The translations under genes were made by a program, and so were the position numbers. Below the pieces are notes generated by a model that had not been told where the DNA came from, did no database searches, and saw only the letters and a list, made by a program, of their open reading frames with translations. 64,000 bases of DNA from Akkermansiaceae bacterium UBA2381 (GTDB lineage: Bacteria; Verrucomicrobiota; Verrucomicrobiia; Verrucomicrobiales; DEV007): positions 15,610 through 79,609 of the forward strand of contig DDSV01000037.1 of assembly GCA_002344215.1 (NCBI GenBank), written 5' to 3'. Every line of letters starts with the position of its first letter. The stretch's first letter is position 1. Positions 53,945 to 62,447 of the stretch are shown piece by piece.

Positions 53945-56638
53945 ATGAAAAATTCCCCCTCCTTCGGAGATGTCGATTCGGCCAGTGATGAGCCCGGGGT
54001 CGAGCCTTCGGCAGCGCTCAAGCTTGAGATAACAGAACACCGGCGGAGGCTTCGAGAGAATGAAGACCTCATTCGAGATATCGTTTTGGACAATGGAAAA
54101 GAGATCGTGGCCGCGCGGACGGCACTCTTTACCTCTGTGATTGCGGACTGGGCGGCGGAACAACGGACGGCTCTGGGGTATCCGCATCCCTTTGCCGTCG
54201 GTGCCGTGGGAGGGACCGGTCGGGGTGAGGTGACGCCCTGTTCTGATCTGGACATTGTCTTTCTCTTTGAACTCCCCGTCGAAGAGGAGGCCACTCACGC
54301 CTTTGTTCTTGAATTGCAGCGCCAAACCCTTCACACGAGCTGCTTTCGGGAACGATTCGGATTTTCCTTTGTTGCGATGCCTTACGGTCTCCAGGATGCC
54401 GTAGGATTGCAGGACAAAGATCTCAACGCCTTCATTGATCTCGATCCGGTTTATGATCCGGATGGTCTCGTTACGGTCTTCCGGAATCGCATCCGCGAGA
54501 CCTACGACCCTTTCGAGCATTTTCTTCATGTGCGCAGACTCTGGTTGCACCAATGGGAACGAGCCGGGGCGATGGCGGAGCGAATCGATCATTTCGACAT
54601 CAAGAATGACGGCCTTCGACTTTTTCTGGCCGGGGTCTGGACTCAGGCGGGGAAGCGATTTTCCCACAGCCATCAGATTTACCGGCAGTTGGCGGAGAGC
54701 GACCCCCGCGATCTCGACGCCTACCACTTCCTGTTGCGGCTGCGATGCTGGATTCATCTGCAGCGAAAACCCGGAGGGGTTCCGACGGCATTGGGAAATC
54801 ACGTTGAGGACGTGATGACCTATCAGGATTTTGCCTCTTTGGGCGGGTGGCTCGGCGAGGAGGCGACGGATCAGGAGCGTCTCGAGTTTGCCGATCAGGT
54901 CAGGTCGCGTCTTCTTTCCGCTCGTCGTCGCATCGCCGCTTTCGCCCGCGGGGTCATCGAGGGGGAACTGCGGACCGGGCGTCGCATTTCACCCGGGCAT
55001 CCGGTGGCTCTCGGGGCGGGAGGACTCTTTCACGCCGAACCGGAAACCTGCGTGACAAACGGAGATCGAAGCCGGGCCGCGCTGTCATTGCTTCTGATGG
55101 CTCAACGGTATGAACTGCCGATTGATCCGTCCGAATTGCAAACGACCTTCCTTGATGCCGGTGACTGGCTTGAGCCGGTGCCGGAAGTGGCCGCCCTTTT
55201 TCTGGAACCACGCGGCAGTCTCGCCGCGACCTTTGATTTTCTTTCGCGAATTCCCGGGGCCGAGGAAAGACTTTTTCCGGGCTACGGAAAATTCGAGTCG
55301 TCATTTGACGAACGTGTCAGGACAGAGCGGCATGTCCTGCGTGGTCCACTGGAGCGTGAAAAGATGCGGGCCCTTGAGGCGGATCGGAAAGAGGGGCAAC
55401 GTCTCCTGGCCGCAGCCCGTGAGCCTGAAAAACTAACCGACGTCGCCTATGCGATTCGTGTCGAGGTGGAGGCGGCTCTGCTCACGGATTCGCAACTCGC
55501 GGCGGTTAAACTGGCTCTCAAAACAAAGCGACTCCCGGTGACTCCGGATGATCTTGCCGCCCGCAACGATCCCAGGCGGACACTGGAGGATCGTTTTTCA
55601 AGCGGGTTTTCGGCGATATCATTGGAGGAATATTATGCGAAGTGTTTCCCCGGTGCCGGCTTCGCCGATGAAATCCTTGATCTGGCTCGATTCCTCGTGG
55701 AGAACCGCCGAACCTTCCTCGAGATTGTCACCACCGGACTGATCGACGAGCGGGTGGTAAGCGATCTCTTGCGACGGTGCGGCGGTGATCTGGACCGTCT
55801 GCGGGCGCTCTACGTGTTCACCCACGCCGATCACCATGCCTGGAAGTCTCCCGCGACCAATCCCACCCAGTTTTTCAACATTCGTGAGCTCTATGCGAAG
55901 GCGAGGATGCCGGTGGGCCGGAGATTTGACCCGGCGGCCTTGCTTGAGAGCGGGGGATATGCAGATGACGAGTCGCTGGAGATTTTGAGTGACTTCGGCC
56001 GGGATTTTTTCGAAGGCATCTATCGCCATTATGCGGTTCGTTTCGGCGGTTACCTGCTCCGGCTCACTCGTGAGGACAACGACGCGAGGCCGCGAGTAAC
56101 GACGATTGTTGAAGGAAAAGTCAAGATTCTCGGGGTGGCAGCGAAGGATAACCGGGGTCTTGCCGCCTCGATCATCGGTGCTCTCTGGAAGCATGGAGTG
56201 GGTCTCCAGCAGGCTCATTTGTTTTCTGCGATGAACCACGGCCTGGCGCTTGATTTTTTTCATCTGGCACCGATCCCGGAAAACGGGGAAACTTCAGGCG
56301 CACCGGCCGGTCCCGAGTTGAACCGCCTGGTTGAAACGGCCATCGCCGAGCGTCTTCATCTCTCCGATCTGGACGAGGAGGCGCTGCCGGATGTAGCCCG
56401 GCAGGTGACTCTCACCGAGTGGAGGCCGGGTCTGTATCGACTTCATGCCGGAACGACGGAAGACATTGGTGCCCTCGCCTACCTGCTCTGTCTCAAGGCC
56501 GGCCGCCGTTTTGATGCCAACATTCACGGTCTCGCCGCCGATACGGGGCGCGATGGTGCCTGGGTCTCCGTCTACCTGAATCTGCCGAAGACGCTGGCTC
56601 TCGAAGATGCCCGGGTGATTGCGGAAAGCTGGGGGTAG
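53945..56638 (+). CDS. GlnD-like nucleotidyltransferase with two ACT domains, HD site apparently lost
   Basis: The protein has 897 residues, close to E. coli GlnD (890). The nucleotidyltransferase site is intact: GAVGGTGRGEVTPCSDLDIV (86-105, with D101/D103). The C-terminus holds two ACT domains (VKILGVAAKDNRGLAASIIG and LYRLHAGTTEDIGALAYLL). GlnD uridylylates PII and removes the group with a central HD domain (motif HDIGKG). Here the corresponding region has no HD pair; THADHHAWKSP near 625 is the nearest His/Asp-rich stretch. It may thus modify but not de-modify, or act on a different target. Whether another PII gene exists is outside this window; the SbtB-like protein is not a known GlnD substrate. 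Confidence 0.78.
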   Translation: MKNSPSFGDVDSASDEPGVEPSAALKLEITEHRRRLRENEDLIRDIVLDNGKEIVAARTALFTSVIADWAAEQRTALGYPHPFAVGAVGGTGRGEVTPCSDLDIVFLFELPVEEEATHAFVLELQRQTLHTSCFRERFGFSFVAMPYGLQDAVGLQDKDLNAFIDLDPVYDPDGLVTVFRNRIRETYDPFEHFLHVRRLWLHQWERAGAMAERIDHFDIKNDGLRLFLAGVWTQAGKRFSHSHQIYRQLAESDPRDLDAYHFLLRLRCWIHLQRKPGGVPTALGNHVEDVMTYQDFASLGGWLGEEATDQERLEFADQVRSRLLSARRRIAAFARGVIEGELRTGRRISPGHPVALGAGGLFHAEPETCVTNGDRSRAALSLLLMAQRYELPIDPSELQTTFLDAGDWLEPVPEVAALFLEPRGSLAATFDFLSRIPGAEERLFPGYGKFESSFDERVRTERHVLRGPLEREKMRALEADRKEGQRLLAAAREPEKLTDVAYAIRVEVEAALLTDSQLAAVKLALKTKRLPVTPDDLAARNDPRRTLEDRFSSGFSAISLEEYYAKCFPGAGFADEILDLARFLVENRRTFLEIVTTGLIDERVVSDLLRRCGGDLDRLRALYVFTHADHHAWKSPATNPTQFFNIRELYAKARMPVGRRFDPAALLESGGYADDESLEILSDFGRDFFEGIYRHYAVRFGGYLLRLTREDNDARPRVTTIVEGKVKILGVAAKDNRGLAASIIGALWKHGVGLQQAHLFSAMNHGLALDFFHLAPIPENGETSGAPAGPELNRLVETAIAERLHLSDLDEEALPDVARQVTLTEWRPGLYRLHAGTTEDIGALAYLLCLKAGRRFDANIHGLAADTGRDGAWVSVYLNLPKTLALEDARVIAESWG

Positions 56639-56702
56639 GGGAGCCCGGGCCTTCCGTCCTATTCGAGTAAAGTTCCGGAGAACGGGGCGGCTTCTCTGAT
56701 GA

Positions 56703-57950
56703 TCAGCTTGAGAGGAGGGGACGAAAAATTTTCAGATGTTGGCTCCGTCCGCGCACCTCCACCTCCGCGACCGATTCAAATCGGAGTTCGCTTACGTTGG
56801 AGCATTCGGTGACGACAGCCTCGCTGACGAGGATGTCGATTCCCCCATGCTTGCGGGTCATACTCTGCAGGCGGCTCGCCACATTGACCGTGTCACCGAT
56901 GGCAGTGAACTCGCGACGGTGGGGGGCTCCAACATTGCCGACGACGGCCTGTCCGGCATGAATGCCGATACCCATCCCAATCGGAGGCTCGCCACGTTCA
57001 GCCCGCTTGCGGTTGATCTCAGCGAGGCTGTCAACCATGTCGAGGGCGCAGCGCACTGATCTCTCGGCGTGGTCGCATTGAGGGACCGGGGCATTGAAAT
57101 AGGCAAGCAATCCGTCGCCGAGGTATTTGTCGAGGGTGCCTCCATATCGGAAGATGGTATCGACCATTCCCCCGTGAAAATCGTTGAGCAGTTTCACAAC
57201 GTCCCGCGCCTCCATCGATTCACTCATCGTGGTGAATTCACGAATGTCGCAGAACATGACGGACAACTCGCAGGCTTCCCCTTCGCCCAGATCATCACGG
57301 GTTTCGATAACCTCTGCCACTCCCGGAGAGAAATAAAGCGCGAGACGGTCCCGGCGAGCCTGCTTTTCCGCCGATTCTAGAACGAGGCTCGACTGGCGGC
57401 GCGAGAGCGAGCTTGCCGTCCATGCGGTCAGCAACAGAATAATGGGAGCGGAGATGAAAGAGATGGCGAGTAGTCCAACTTCGCGGGCAAGGACCCAGTA
57501 AAAGACCGTGCCGATGATCGCGCAGATAAAGGTGTGGCGGGTCCGCATGCTGAAAGTGGAGAGCATGACGAGAAACAGAAAAATGGAGAGGGAGAAGACC
57601 GCAGTCGTGGAATCGGCATCCTCGTATCCCAGCCTCAGCCACTGGATCAGAGTGGCTGAAGGCATATCGAGCAGAGGAACGGCAAATCGGCTCGCGTTGA
57701 GAAGGCCGGAGTATCGTCGGGAGCCTGCCCATAAAAGACCCGCTGCCACCCAGTAGAGAAAAATGAGCCAGCCGGTCTCGCGGAAGCTGTCGAGCCTGAG
57801 AGCAATCGTACCGTAAAGAAACAAAAGCACCATCGCCGAAGCGAGGGCGAACCGGATGAGGTTCATAAAATGAGCACTCTCCATCCGCGATTGATCGAGG
57901 TAACTCATGGTTTTCGACGGAGAATGACCGGATGAATGGTTGGGCTTCAC
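56703..57950 (-). CDS. Membrane-bound class III adenylate cyclase
   Basis: The protein has 415 residues from GTG 57950; ATG 57908 is an alternative. Six or so membrane helices fill about 30-190. The catalytic domain (about 220-410) has FCDIREFTTMSE (metal Asp), TLDKYLGDGLLAYF (Lys selecting adenine and second metal Asp), GIGIHAGQAVVGNVG and EFTAIGDTVNVASRLQ (Thr in the second base-selecting position, Asn and Arg of the transition-state pair). These residues predict cAMP formation from ATP. The layout recalls the CHASE2-less, six-helix membrane cyclases. It converges on glnD at its 3' end. What the membrane domain senses is unknown. Confidence 0.88.
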   Translation of the reverse strand: MKPNHSSGHSPSKTMSYLDQSRMESAHFMNLIRFALASAMVLLFLYGTIALRLDSFRETGWLIFLYWVAAGLLWAGSRRYSGLLNASRFAVPLLDMPSATLIQWLRLGYEDADSTTAVFSLSIFLFLVMLSTFSMRTRHTFICAIIGTVFYWVLAREVGLLAISFISAPIILLLTAWTASSLSRRQSSLVLESAEKQARRDRLALYFSPGVAEVIETRDDLGEGEACELSVMFCDIREFTTMSESMEARDVVKLLNDFHGGMVDTIFRYGGTLDKYLGDGLLAYFNAPVPQCDHAERSVRCALDMVDSLAEINRKRAERGEPPIGMGIGIHAGQAVVGNVGAPHRREFTAIGDTVNVASRLQSMTRKHGGIDILVSEAVVTECSNVSELRFESVAEVEVRGRSQHLKIFRPLLSS

Positions 57951-58005
57951 GGAGACTGATTCTATGGAAGGGTGAGCAGATAATCAACGTGATTGGACCG
58001 GGCCG

Positions 58006-58812
58006 CTACGTTTGGCTTTGTCGTTTTAAAACCAGGACGAGGTCGGCGTAGCTGTCGTCGAGCGCCCGGCTTTCATCGGGATCGTGCCGGAAGTCATGGC
58101 AGGCGGTAAGTTTCAGTGCCGGCACCTTCCGGATGAGTCGCCGCAACTGTGAGGCGGTGTAGGAGCGAACTTCCCAGAGGGTTTCCTGACGGTGAATTTC
58201 GCCATCCGGAAGGGTCACTTTCATTCGCGAACGCATTGCTTCGGATCTGAGCTGCGGATCGGCCGGCCAGGTTCGAGTATTGCAAACGACTTCAATTCCA
58301 TCTCGCGATGCCACCCACCTTTCGTGGGTGGGACGGCGGTTGGCGGGGTCGGTTAGGTGCAGCCCGAGAATGAAGAGTCCCCCGGGTTTAAGGACCTCCG
58401 ATACCCGATGCAGACAGGCGAGCGCATCCTCCTCGGAACGAAGGTACTTGAAGGTGCTTACGAGGCAGTGGGCAAGGTCGAAGCGGCGATTACCCGGAAC
58501 CCGGAATGACTCCATGCGGTCCTCCCAAAGGTGGACACTTCCGCTTGTGGAACCGATGCGGTCGCGGGCGAAACTGAGCATGTTGGGATTCAGATCGAAG
58601 CCTGAGGTTTTCCAACCCCTAAGAGCCAGTTCTTTCAGAAGTCGTCCGCTCCCGCAAGCGAGTTCGAGGACGGAGTGATTTCGCGAGGAGGCGATTCCGT
58701 GGCGACGGTGCATCTCCTCGAGAAAATCGGCCTCGGCTCCGGTGTCTTCATCGAAGATGATGTCGTAGTAGAGCGGAGTGTCGTACCAATCGCGGATGAC
58801 GGTGGGAGGCAT
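58006..58812 (-). CDS. Class I SAM-dependent methyltransferase
   Basis: The protein has 268 residues. Motif I VLELACGSGRLLKEL (about 48-62), motif II with FDLNPNMLSFARDR, motif post-II MESFRVPGNRRFDLAHCLVS, and LKPGGLFILGLHL are those of class I methyltransferases, closest in style to ubiquinone/methylase-like small-molecule enzymes. The N-terminus IRDWYDTPLYYDIIFDED resembles those acting on small molecules. No biosynthetic neighbours are present, so the substrate is unknown. It is divergent from msrB across about 115 bases and lies 55 bases beyond the cyclase start on the same strand. Confidence 0.85.
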   Translation of the reverse strand: MPPTVIRDWYDTPLYYDIIFDEDTGAEADFLEEMHRRHGIASSRNHSVLELACGSGRLLKELALRGWKTSGFDLNPNMLSFARDRIGSTSGSVHLWEDRMESFRVPGNRRFDLAHCLVSTFKYLRSEEDALACLHRVSEVLKPGGLFILGLHLTDPANRRPTHERWVASRDGIEVVCNTRTWPADPQLRSEAMRSRMKVTLPDGEIHRQETLWEVRSYTASQLRRLIRKVPALKLTACHDFRHDPDESRALDDSYADLVLVLKRQSQT

Positions 58813-58892
58813 CGGTTCATGATAGAGCGGCCGGAAGGACTGTCGAATGGAAACAGGAGTCTCTTGGGCGGCGAACTCAAGTGATCGCGTCT

Positions 58893-58921
58893 TTGACCGG
58901 AGACGTAAGCTATTCTAAAAT
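58893..58921 (+). promoter_or_regulatory. Sigma-70-like promoter of msrB
   Basis: TTGACC (58893-58898), 17 bases, TAAAAT (58916-58921). The msrB ATG begins only 6 bases after the -10 box, so transcription would start at or near the start codon, giving a leaderless mRNA. Confidence 0.5.
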
Positions 58922-58927
58922 CCAGCT

Positions 58928-59548
58928 ATGAAATGGTCGATCTCCCTCACGCTTGCGGTCAGTGTTATCATTGCTGCGATGGTCGCGGTTACCTTTTTAA
59001 CCGCCGATGAAAAGCCCCCGAAGGAAATCGTAAAACCGAAAGAGACTGCCATGGAAGTTCTAAAAGAGACCCCCGAGCCGCCGAAGACAAGCGTGGAGAA
59101 AACCGACGAGGAGTGGAAGAAAACGCTGACTCCCGAGCAGTATCGCATTCTCCGGGAGGCGGGCACCGAAAGGGCGGATGGCGAGGTTTATAAGGAATTC
59201 AAAGAGCAGGGGGCCGGGACCTATTACTGTGCCGGTTGCAACGCGGAACTGTTTACGTCAAACGAGAAGTTCGATTCGCACTGTGGCTGGCCCTCATTCT
59301 ACGACCCGGCGAAGGCGAAGAACGTTAAATTTAACGTCGACTTCCACCTTGGTTATGCCCGGACGGAAGTCTTGTGCAAAATCTGCAACGGTCATCTTGG
59401 GCACGTCTTCGAAGGAGAGGGCTTCGATACCCCGACTGACAAGCGGTACTGCATCAACGGAACCGTTTTGAAGTTCGTTCCCGCCGCCGCGTCCGATACC
59501 CAGGAAAAGACGGAGGCTAAGGAGTCGGCAAAGCCGAAGGCTGAGTAA
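58928..59548 (+). CDS. msrB: Membrane-anchored methionine-R-sulfoxide reductase
   Basis: The protein has 206 residues. A signal anchor MKWSISLTLAVSVIIAAMVA and a Lys/Pro/Glu linker place the enzyme outside the cytoplasmic membrane. The MsrB domain (about 62-186) has the zinc site C101-x2-C104 and C150-x2-C153, the motif HCGWPSFYDP (C119 possibly resolving), and catalytic Cys 175 in RYCINGTVLKF. It reduces R-methionine sulfoxide in oxidised proteins. The Lys/Glu/Ala-rich tail is low complexity. No thioredoxin-like partner is adjacent. The start is fixed by the basic residue right before the hydrophobic anchor. Confidence 0.92.
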   Translation: MKWSISLTLAVSVIIAAMVAVTFLTADEKPPKEIVKPKETAMEVLKETPEPPKTSVEKTDEEWKKTLTPEQYRILREAGTERADGEVYKEFKEQGAGTYYCAGCNAELFTSNEKFDSHCGWPSFYDPAKAKNVKFNVDFHLGYARTEVLCKICNGHLGHVFEGEGFDTPTDKRYCINGTVLKFVPAAASDTQEKTEAKESAKPKAE

Positions 59549-59663
59549 CCTTTCGTTCAAGTCCGGTTCCGTCAGGAGGTGGCTCGTCCTCATCGGGAGT
59601 CGCTACTATGTCGGATTTGCGTCCACCCGGAGCTTGGTGTGCTGACTTTACTTGTGTCAGTTT

Positions 59664-59705
59664 GACTCAGTGGGAGATTTTGTCATCTCTGAGTCGGGAC
59701 TTTTT
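59664..59705 (+). terminator. Likely terminator of msrB
   Basis: GACTCAG (59664-59670) pairs with CTGAGTC (59689-59695), and AGAT/ATCT pair inside. Five T's at 59701-59705 follow after five bases. Placed 115 bases beyond the msrB stop and before the Hsp20 promoter. Confidence 0.45.
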
Positions 59706-59787
59706 GGCTCACTTTGTCGCGCTATGTTTTGATTTTTAGTTTCATAAAAGCTTGGAAAGAAACGAGTTGTGGTGTTTCCCGTTTTTC

Positions 59788-59803
59788 TGGCATGGGGTTT
59801 GCA
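59788..59803 (+). promoter_or_regulatory. Sigma-54 type promoter before the Hsp20 operon
   Basis: The sequence TGGCATGGGGTTTGCA fits the -24/-12 consensus TGGCAYG-N4-TTGCA, with GG and GC ten bases apart. Transcription would begin near 59814, about 43 bases before the Hsp20 start at 59857. Sigma-54 promoters need an enhancer-binding activator; none is encoded in this window. Confidence 0.65.
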
Positions 59804-59856
59804 GTAGTTGGGGCAGGCGTTAAACGAGACGCTAAAACCTAACCCAAACTCCAAAC

Positions 59857-60294
59857 ATGAAACTGATTCGTTACACCCATCCAAGCTACCCTTACTCTCA
59901 CCGCAAGTCCCGGATGAGCCCGGCTCCGGGTGCCTTCGGTCCGCTCCTTCGAGCCGCGATTGGCGGAGAATCGAACGAGCTTTCACGTCCCGGGTATACG
60001 TCGGGAATCGAGTGGTTCGAAGATGGATCGAACTATTATGCCCGTATCGAAGTTCCCGGATTCAAGCGCGATCAGATCCGTCTCGACGCGGAGGGAGGGC
60101 TGATCAGACTTGCCTGTGAAGCGGCCGGGTCGAATCAAACTCCAGGCTACGGACCCCGGCGACTGGAGCAGGTGCTGCGTCACCCTGAAGGTTTGCGCCT
60201 CGACGGAATCGAAGCCCGGCTGGCGGATGGAATTCTTCATCTCACTCTTCCCAAAGAGGAGGTGTGCAAACCGGTAAGCATTACGATTCACTAA
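59857..60294 (+). CDS. Hsp20/alpha-crystallin family small heat-shock protein 1
   Basis: The protein has 145 residues. After a 45-residue Pro/Ser/Arg-rich N-terminal arm the alpha-crystallin domain begins (YYARIEVPGFKRDQIRLDAE) and ends with the characteristic ADGILHLTLPKEE. The terminal I-x-I motif is present as SITIH. It is an ATP-independent holdase for unfolding proteins. It is the first of two hsp20 genes (44-base gap), under the sigma-54-like promoter. The domain is somewhat short and divergent, with an Arg/Pro-rich strand (GPRRLEQVLRHPEG). Confidence 0.88.
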   Translation: MKLIRYTHPSYPYSHRKSRMSPAPGAFGPLLRAAIGGESNELSRPGYTSGIEWFEDGSNYYARIEVPGFKRDQIRLDAEGGLIRLACEAAGSNQTPGYGPRRLEQVLRHPEGLRLDGIEARLADGILHLTLPKEEVCKPVSITIH

Positions 60295-60337
60295 TCAATC
60301 ACCCTCATTATTTTAGAACCCGAACCAGTGAAATACC

Positions 60338-60736
60338 ATGAGTGAAAATATTGAATCCTGTTGTCATAACAATGAATGCAAGGGGGCTACGGCAATCGAG
60401 GCTCCTTCCCTTCCGGTCTATCGTCCTCTCTATTCTTCGCGGTACGATCAGGATGCCTGGCAGGTTGCAGTGACACTCCCCGGAGTGAAAAAGGAAAATG
60501 TGTCGGTCACCGTCGAGAATGACATCCTTGAAGTGCTGGCCACCCGGAATCTCGCCACTCCGGAAGAGTGGATGCCACTGGGGAGCTATTTCCCGGAAAG
60601 AACCTATCGTCTCAGGCTCGATGTCGGCCCTGAAGTTGACGAGAAACAAATTTCCGGAGCGCTTGAAGACGGAATTCTAAATCTCCGTCTCCCCCTGCGG
60701 GATGAGGTCAAGCCACGCACGATCGAGATCAAGTGA
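60338..60736 (+). CDS. Hsp20/alpha-crystallin family small heat-shock protein 2
   Basis: The protein has 132 residues. The N-terminus contains a Cys-His cluster (SCCHNNEC) that could bind metal. The alpha-crystallin domain runs WQVAVTLPGVKKENVSVTVE to LEDGILNLRLPLRDE, and the C-terminus RTIEIK supplies an I-x-I motif. It is paired with the preceding hsp20 in one transcript and is followed by a terminator. The two proteins are distinct enough to suggest hetero-oligomers, as known for other two-gene hsp20 operons. Confidence 0.9.
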   Translation: MSENIESCCHNNECKGATAIEAPSLPVYRPLYSSRYDQDAWQVAVTLPGVKKENVSVTVENDILEVLATRNLATPEEWMPLGSYFPERTYRLRLDVGPEVDEKQISGALEDGILNLRLPLRDEVKPRTIEIK

Positions 60737-60778
60737 TCATCAAACCGGGGTGCTGACAGGCGAATCCCCGATCAATCG

Positions 60779-60815
60779 AGCCGGCGGTTCCGGGCTTTCG
60801 GGACAGCCGGCTTTT
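60779..60815 (+). terminator. Terminator of the Hsp20 operon
   Basis: AGCCGGC (60779-60785) pairs with GCCGGCT (60806-60812), with GTTCC/GGGAC extending the stem inside. A T run (60812-60815) follows. It lies 43 bases after the second hsp20 stop. Confidence 0.6.
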
Positions 60816-60896
60816 CGATTTTCCGCGGTGCCGGATTGAATATCAACGATTGTGAGTCGGAGTGGTATTGGTTAAAGTGTTCCCGTGGAGAGTGGT

Positions 60897-62405
60897 GTGA
60901 AAAGAATTAGAGAGGGATGCCGTTGGACCGGAAGGCTTGCGATGATGGCGGGTCTCTGCGGGAATCTGTTCCTGTCGGCACAGGAACAGATTCCCGCAGG
61001 AGAGCCGGGAGGCGGGCAGTCTGAGAGCCGATCCACGGTTGGCCCGATTCCGGCATCGGAATGGGGAGAGGACTTTCAAGTCAAGGTGGTCGGGGAACCT
61101 CCTGTTACCCGCGTGATGTTCTCATCGTTCGTCGGGGAAGTCAGGAATGATCTTCGCAATCTCCTTTTCAAGATGCGCCCCGGTCGACCAAGTCAGTCAT
61201 CGGCTTGGACGATCCCTATCCAGGTGGAACTGTGGGGGGACATGCAGGACGTCCATAAGGGTGAATACCTCCTCACGAAGGTACAGTTGCGGCCGGACAA
61301 CCGTTTTATCATCAAACTGGCGGTGAAACTTCACGATGGATTTCGGGACGATGAGTTCCGCCGCGAGGTGATTCGAGTCCTTCTCATCGAGCATGTTCTC
61401 GAGCCTTACAGTAAGGATCCGGGTTCATTTGCTCTCGACGCGGTGAAGGTCCCGGATTGGCTCGTGCACGGATTCGATCAACTGATCGAACATCGCAGGA
61501 GCGGCAGCCCGAGTTCATTCTATCGGGGATTTCTTGCGAGCGGACAGATGCTCAAACCGCAGGAAATATTCTCTCTCGCGGATGCCGGGAAGCTCGATCC
61601 GGTGAGTCTCGCGGTCTTCCGCGCTTCGTCGTCCGCGATGGTCGAGGCATTGTTGAGTCAGGCTGATGGTGATATCGGAATAAAGAGTATTCTCGCCGAT
61701 CTCGGCGGGACCAGCCCGCTGGCAATTGAAGTGCTCCTGCGGCAGCATTTTCCTGCTTTTCGTGAAATGGATCAGGGGCTCGACAAGTGGTGGGCGTTGG
61801 AAGTCGCCGCCCTGGGACAGCAACAGATTCTTGAGTTCCTAAACAGGGAGGAGACAGAGCAGTTTCTGACGGATGCGGTTACCGTCCGGATTGACGGTGA
61901 TCAGGGGGAAGGGGCGGCGACCGGTGTTGCCAAGCGTGGATTTCTTGATTTTCTAAAACCGAAGAAGGCGGAGGCTCCACCCATGCCCGAGGGATCGTTC
62001 AATGCCAGCCTCGATCAATACGCTCTCTTTCTGGAACATCCTGAGGGATTGGATGAACTTGGAGATTGTCTGGACCGGCTCCAAAAACTCAAGCGAATCG
62101 GACATCCGCTGTATCGCCCGGTTTATCCGGTCTATGAATCGATCATACAGAAACTGATGAAAGGCCAGACCCGCGGGATTGACGTGGAGATTGCCAATAT
62201 TGAAGAAATGAGGTCAAAGGTGCGTGATACGCTGATTCACACTGAAGACTACCTGAACTTTTATGAAGCGACGAAAGCACCGCAACGCAGCGTCGAGTTC
62301 GATGACTACATCCGGATACGCAAGTCGCTTGAGAGACGGAAGGCACCGGGGAGAACAGATCACATCACGCGATATCTAGACTCGCTTGAGAGGGAGTTCA
62401 GGTGA
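60897..62405 (+). CDS. Secreted protein of unknown function
   Basis: The protein has 502 residues from GTG 60897, preferred over GTG 60885 because GGAGAG precedes it and it gives a proper signal peptide (basic KRIREGCRWTGR, then LAMMAGLCGNLFLSA, cleavage expected after AQ or nearby). The mature part is helical/mixed, with VIRVLLIEHVLEPYSKDP, DAVKVPDWLVHGFDQLIEHR and later Glu/Lys-rich helices. The PDWLVHG-x-D stretch recalls a degenerate M1/peptidase-MA-like fold in which the zinc-binding HExxH is missing, so enzymatic activity is doubtful. I know similar proteins only as PVC hypothetical secreted proteins. It is convergent with rarA. A perfect inverted repeat lies within its signal-peptide codons. 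Confidence 0.75.
   Translation: MKRIREGCRWTGRLAMMAGLCGNLFLSAQEQIPAGEPGGGQSESRSTVGPIPASEWGEDFQVKVVGEPPVTRVMFSSFVGEVRNDLRNLLFKMRPGRPSQSSAWTIPIQVELWGDMQDVHKGEYLLTKVQLRPDNRFIIKLAVKLHDGFRDDEFRREVIRVLLIEHVLEPYSKDPGSFALDAVKVPDWLVHGFDQLIEHRRSGSPSSFYRGFLASGQMLKPQEIFSLADAGKLDPVSLAVFRASSSAMVEALLSQADGDIGIKSILADLGGTSPLAIEVLLRQHFPAFREMDQGLDKWWALEVAALGQQQILEFLNREETEQFLTDAVTVRIDGDQGEGAATGVAKRGFLDFLKPKKAEAPPMPEGSFNASLDQYALFLEHPEGLDELGDCLDRLQKLKRIGHPLYRPVYPVYESIIQKLMKGQTRGIDVEIANIEEMRSKVRDTLIHTEDYLNFYEATKAPQRSVEFDDYIRIRKSLERRKAPGRTDHITRYLDSLEREFR
60957..60998. repeat. Perfect 19-bp inverted repeat with 4-base loop
   Basis: The arm at 60957-60975 is exactly complementary to 60980-60998, with CGGC between. It lies in the signal-peptide coding region, 60 bases after the start codon, and would form a very stable hairpin in the mRNA. 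The frame is maintained (LCGNLFLSAQEQIPAGE). Confidence 0.95.
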
Positions 62406-62447
62406 TGATATTGCCCTGGTTGCAGATGCGGGAGAGGGACGATTGCC

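Noticed and set aside
57908..57950. ATG 57908 as the start of the membrane cyclase
   Set aside because: Neither this nor GTG 57950 has a ribosome binding site; the longer form is reported and the alternative noted.
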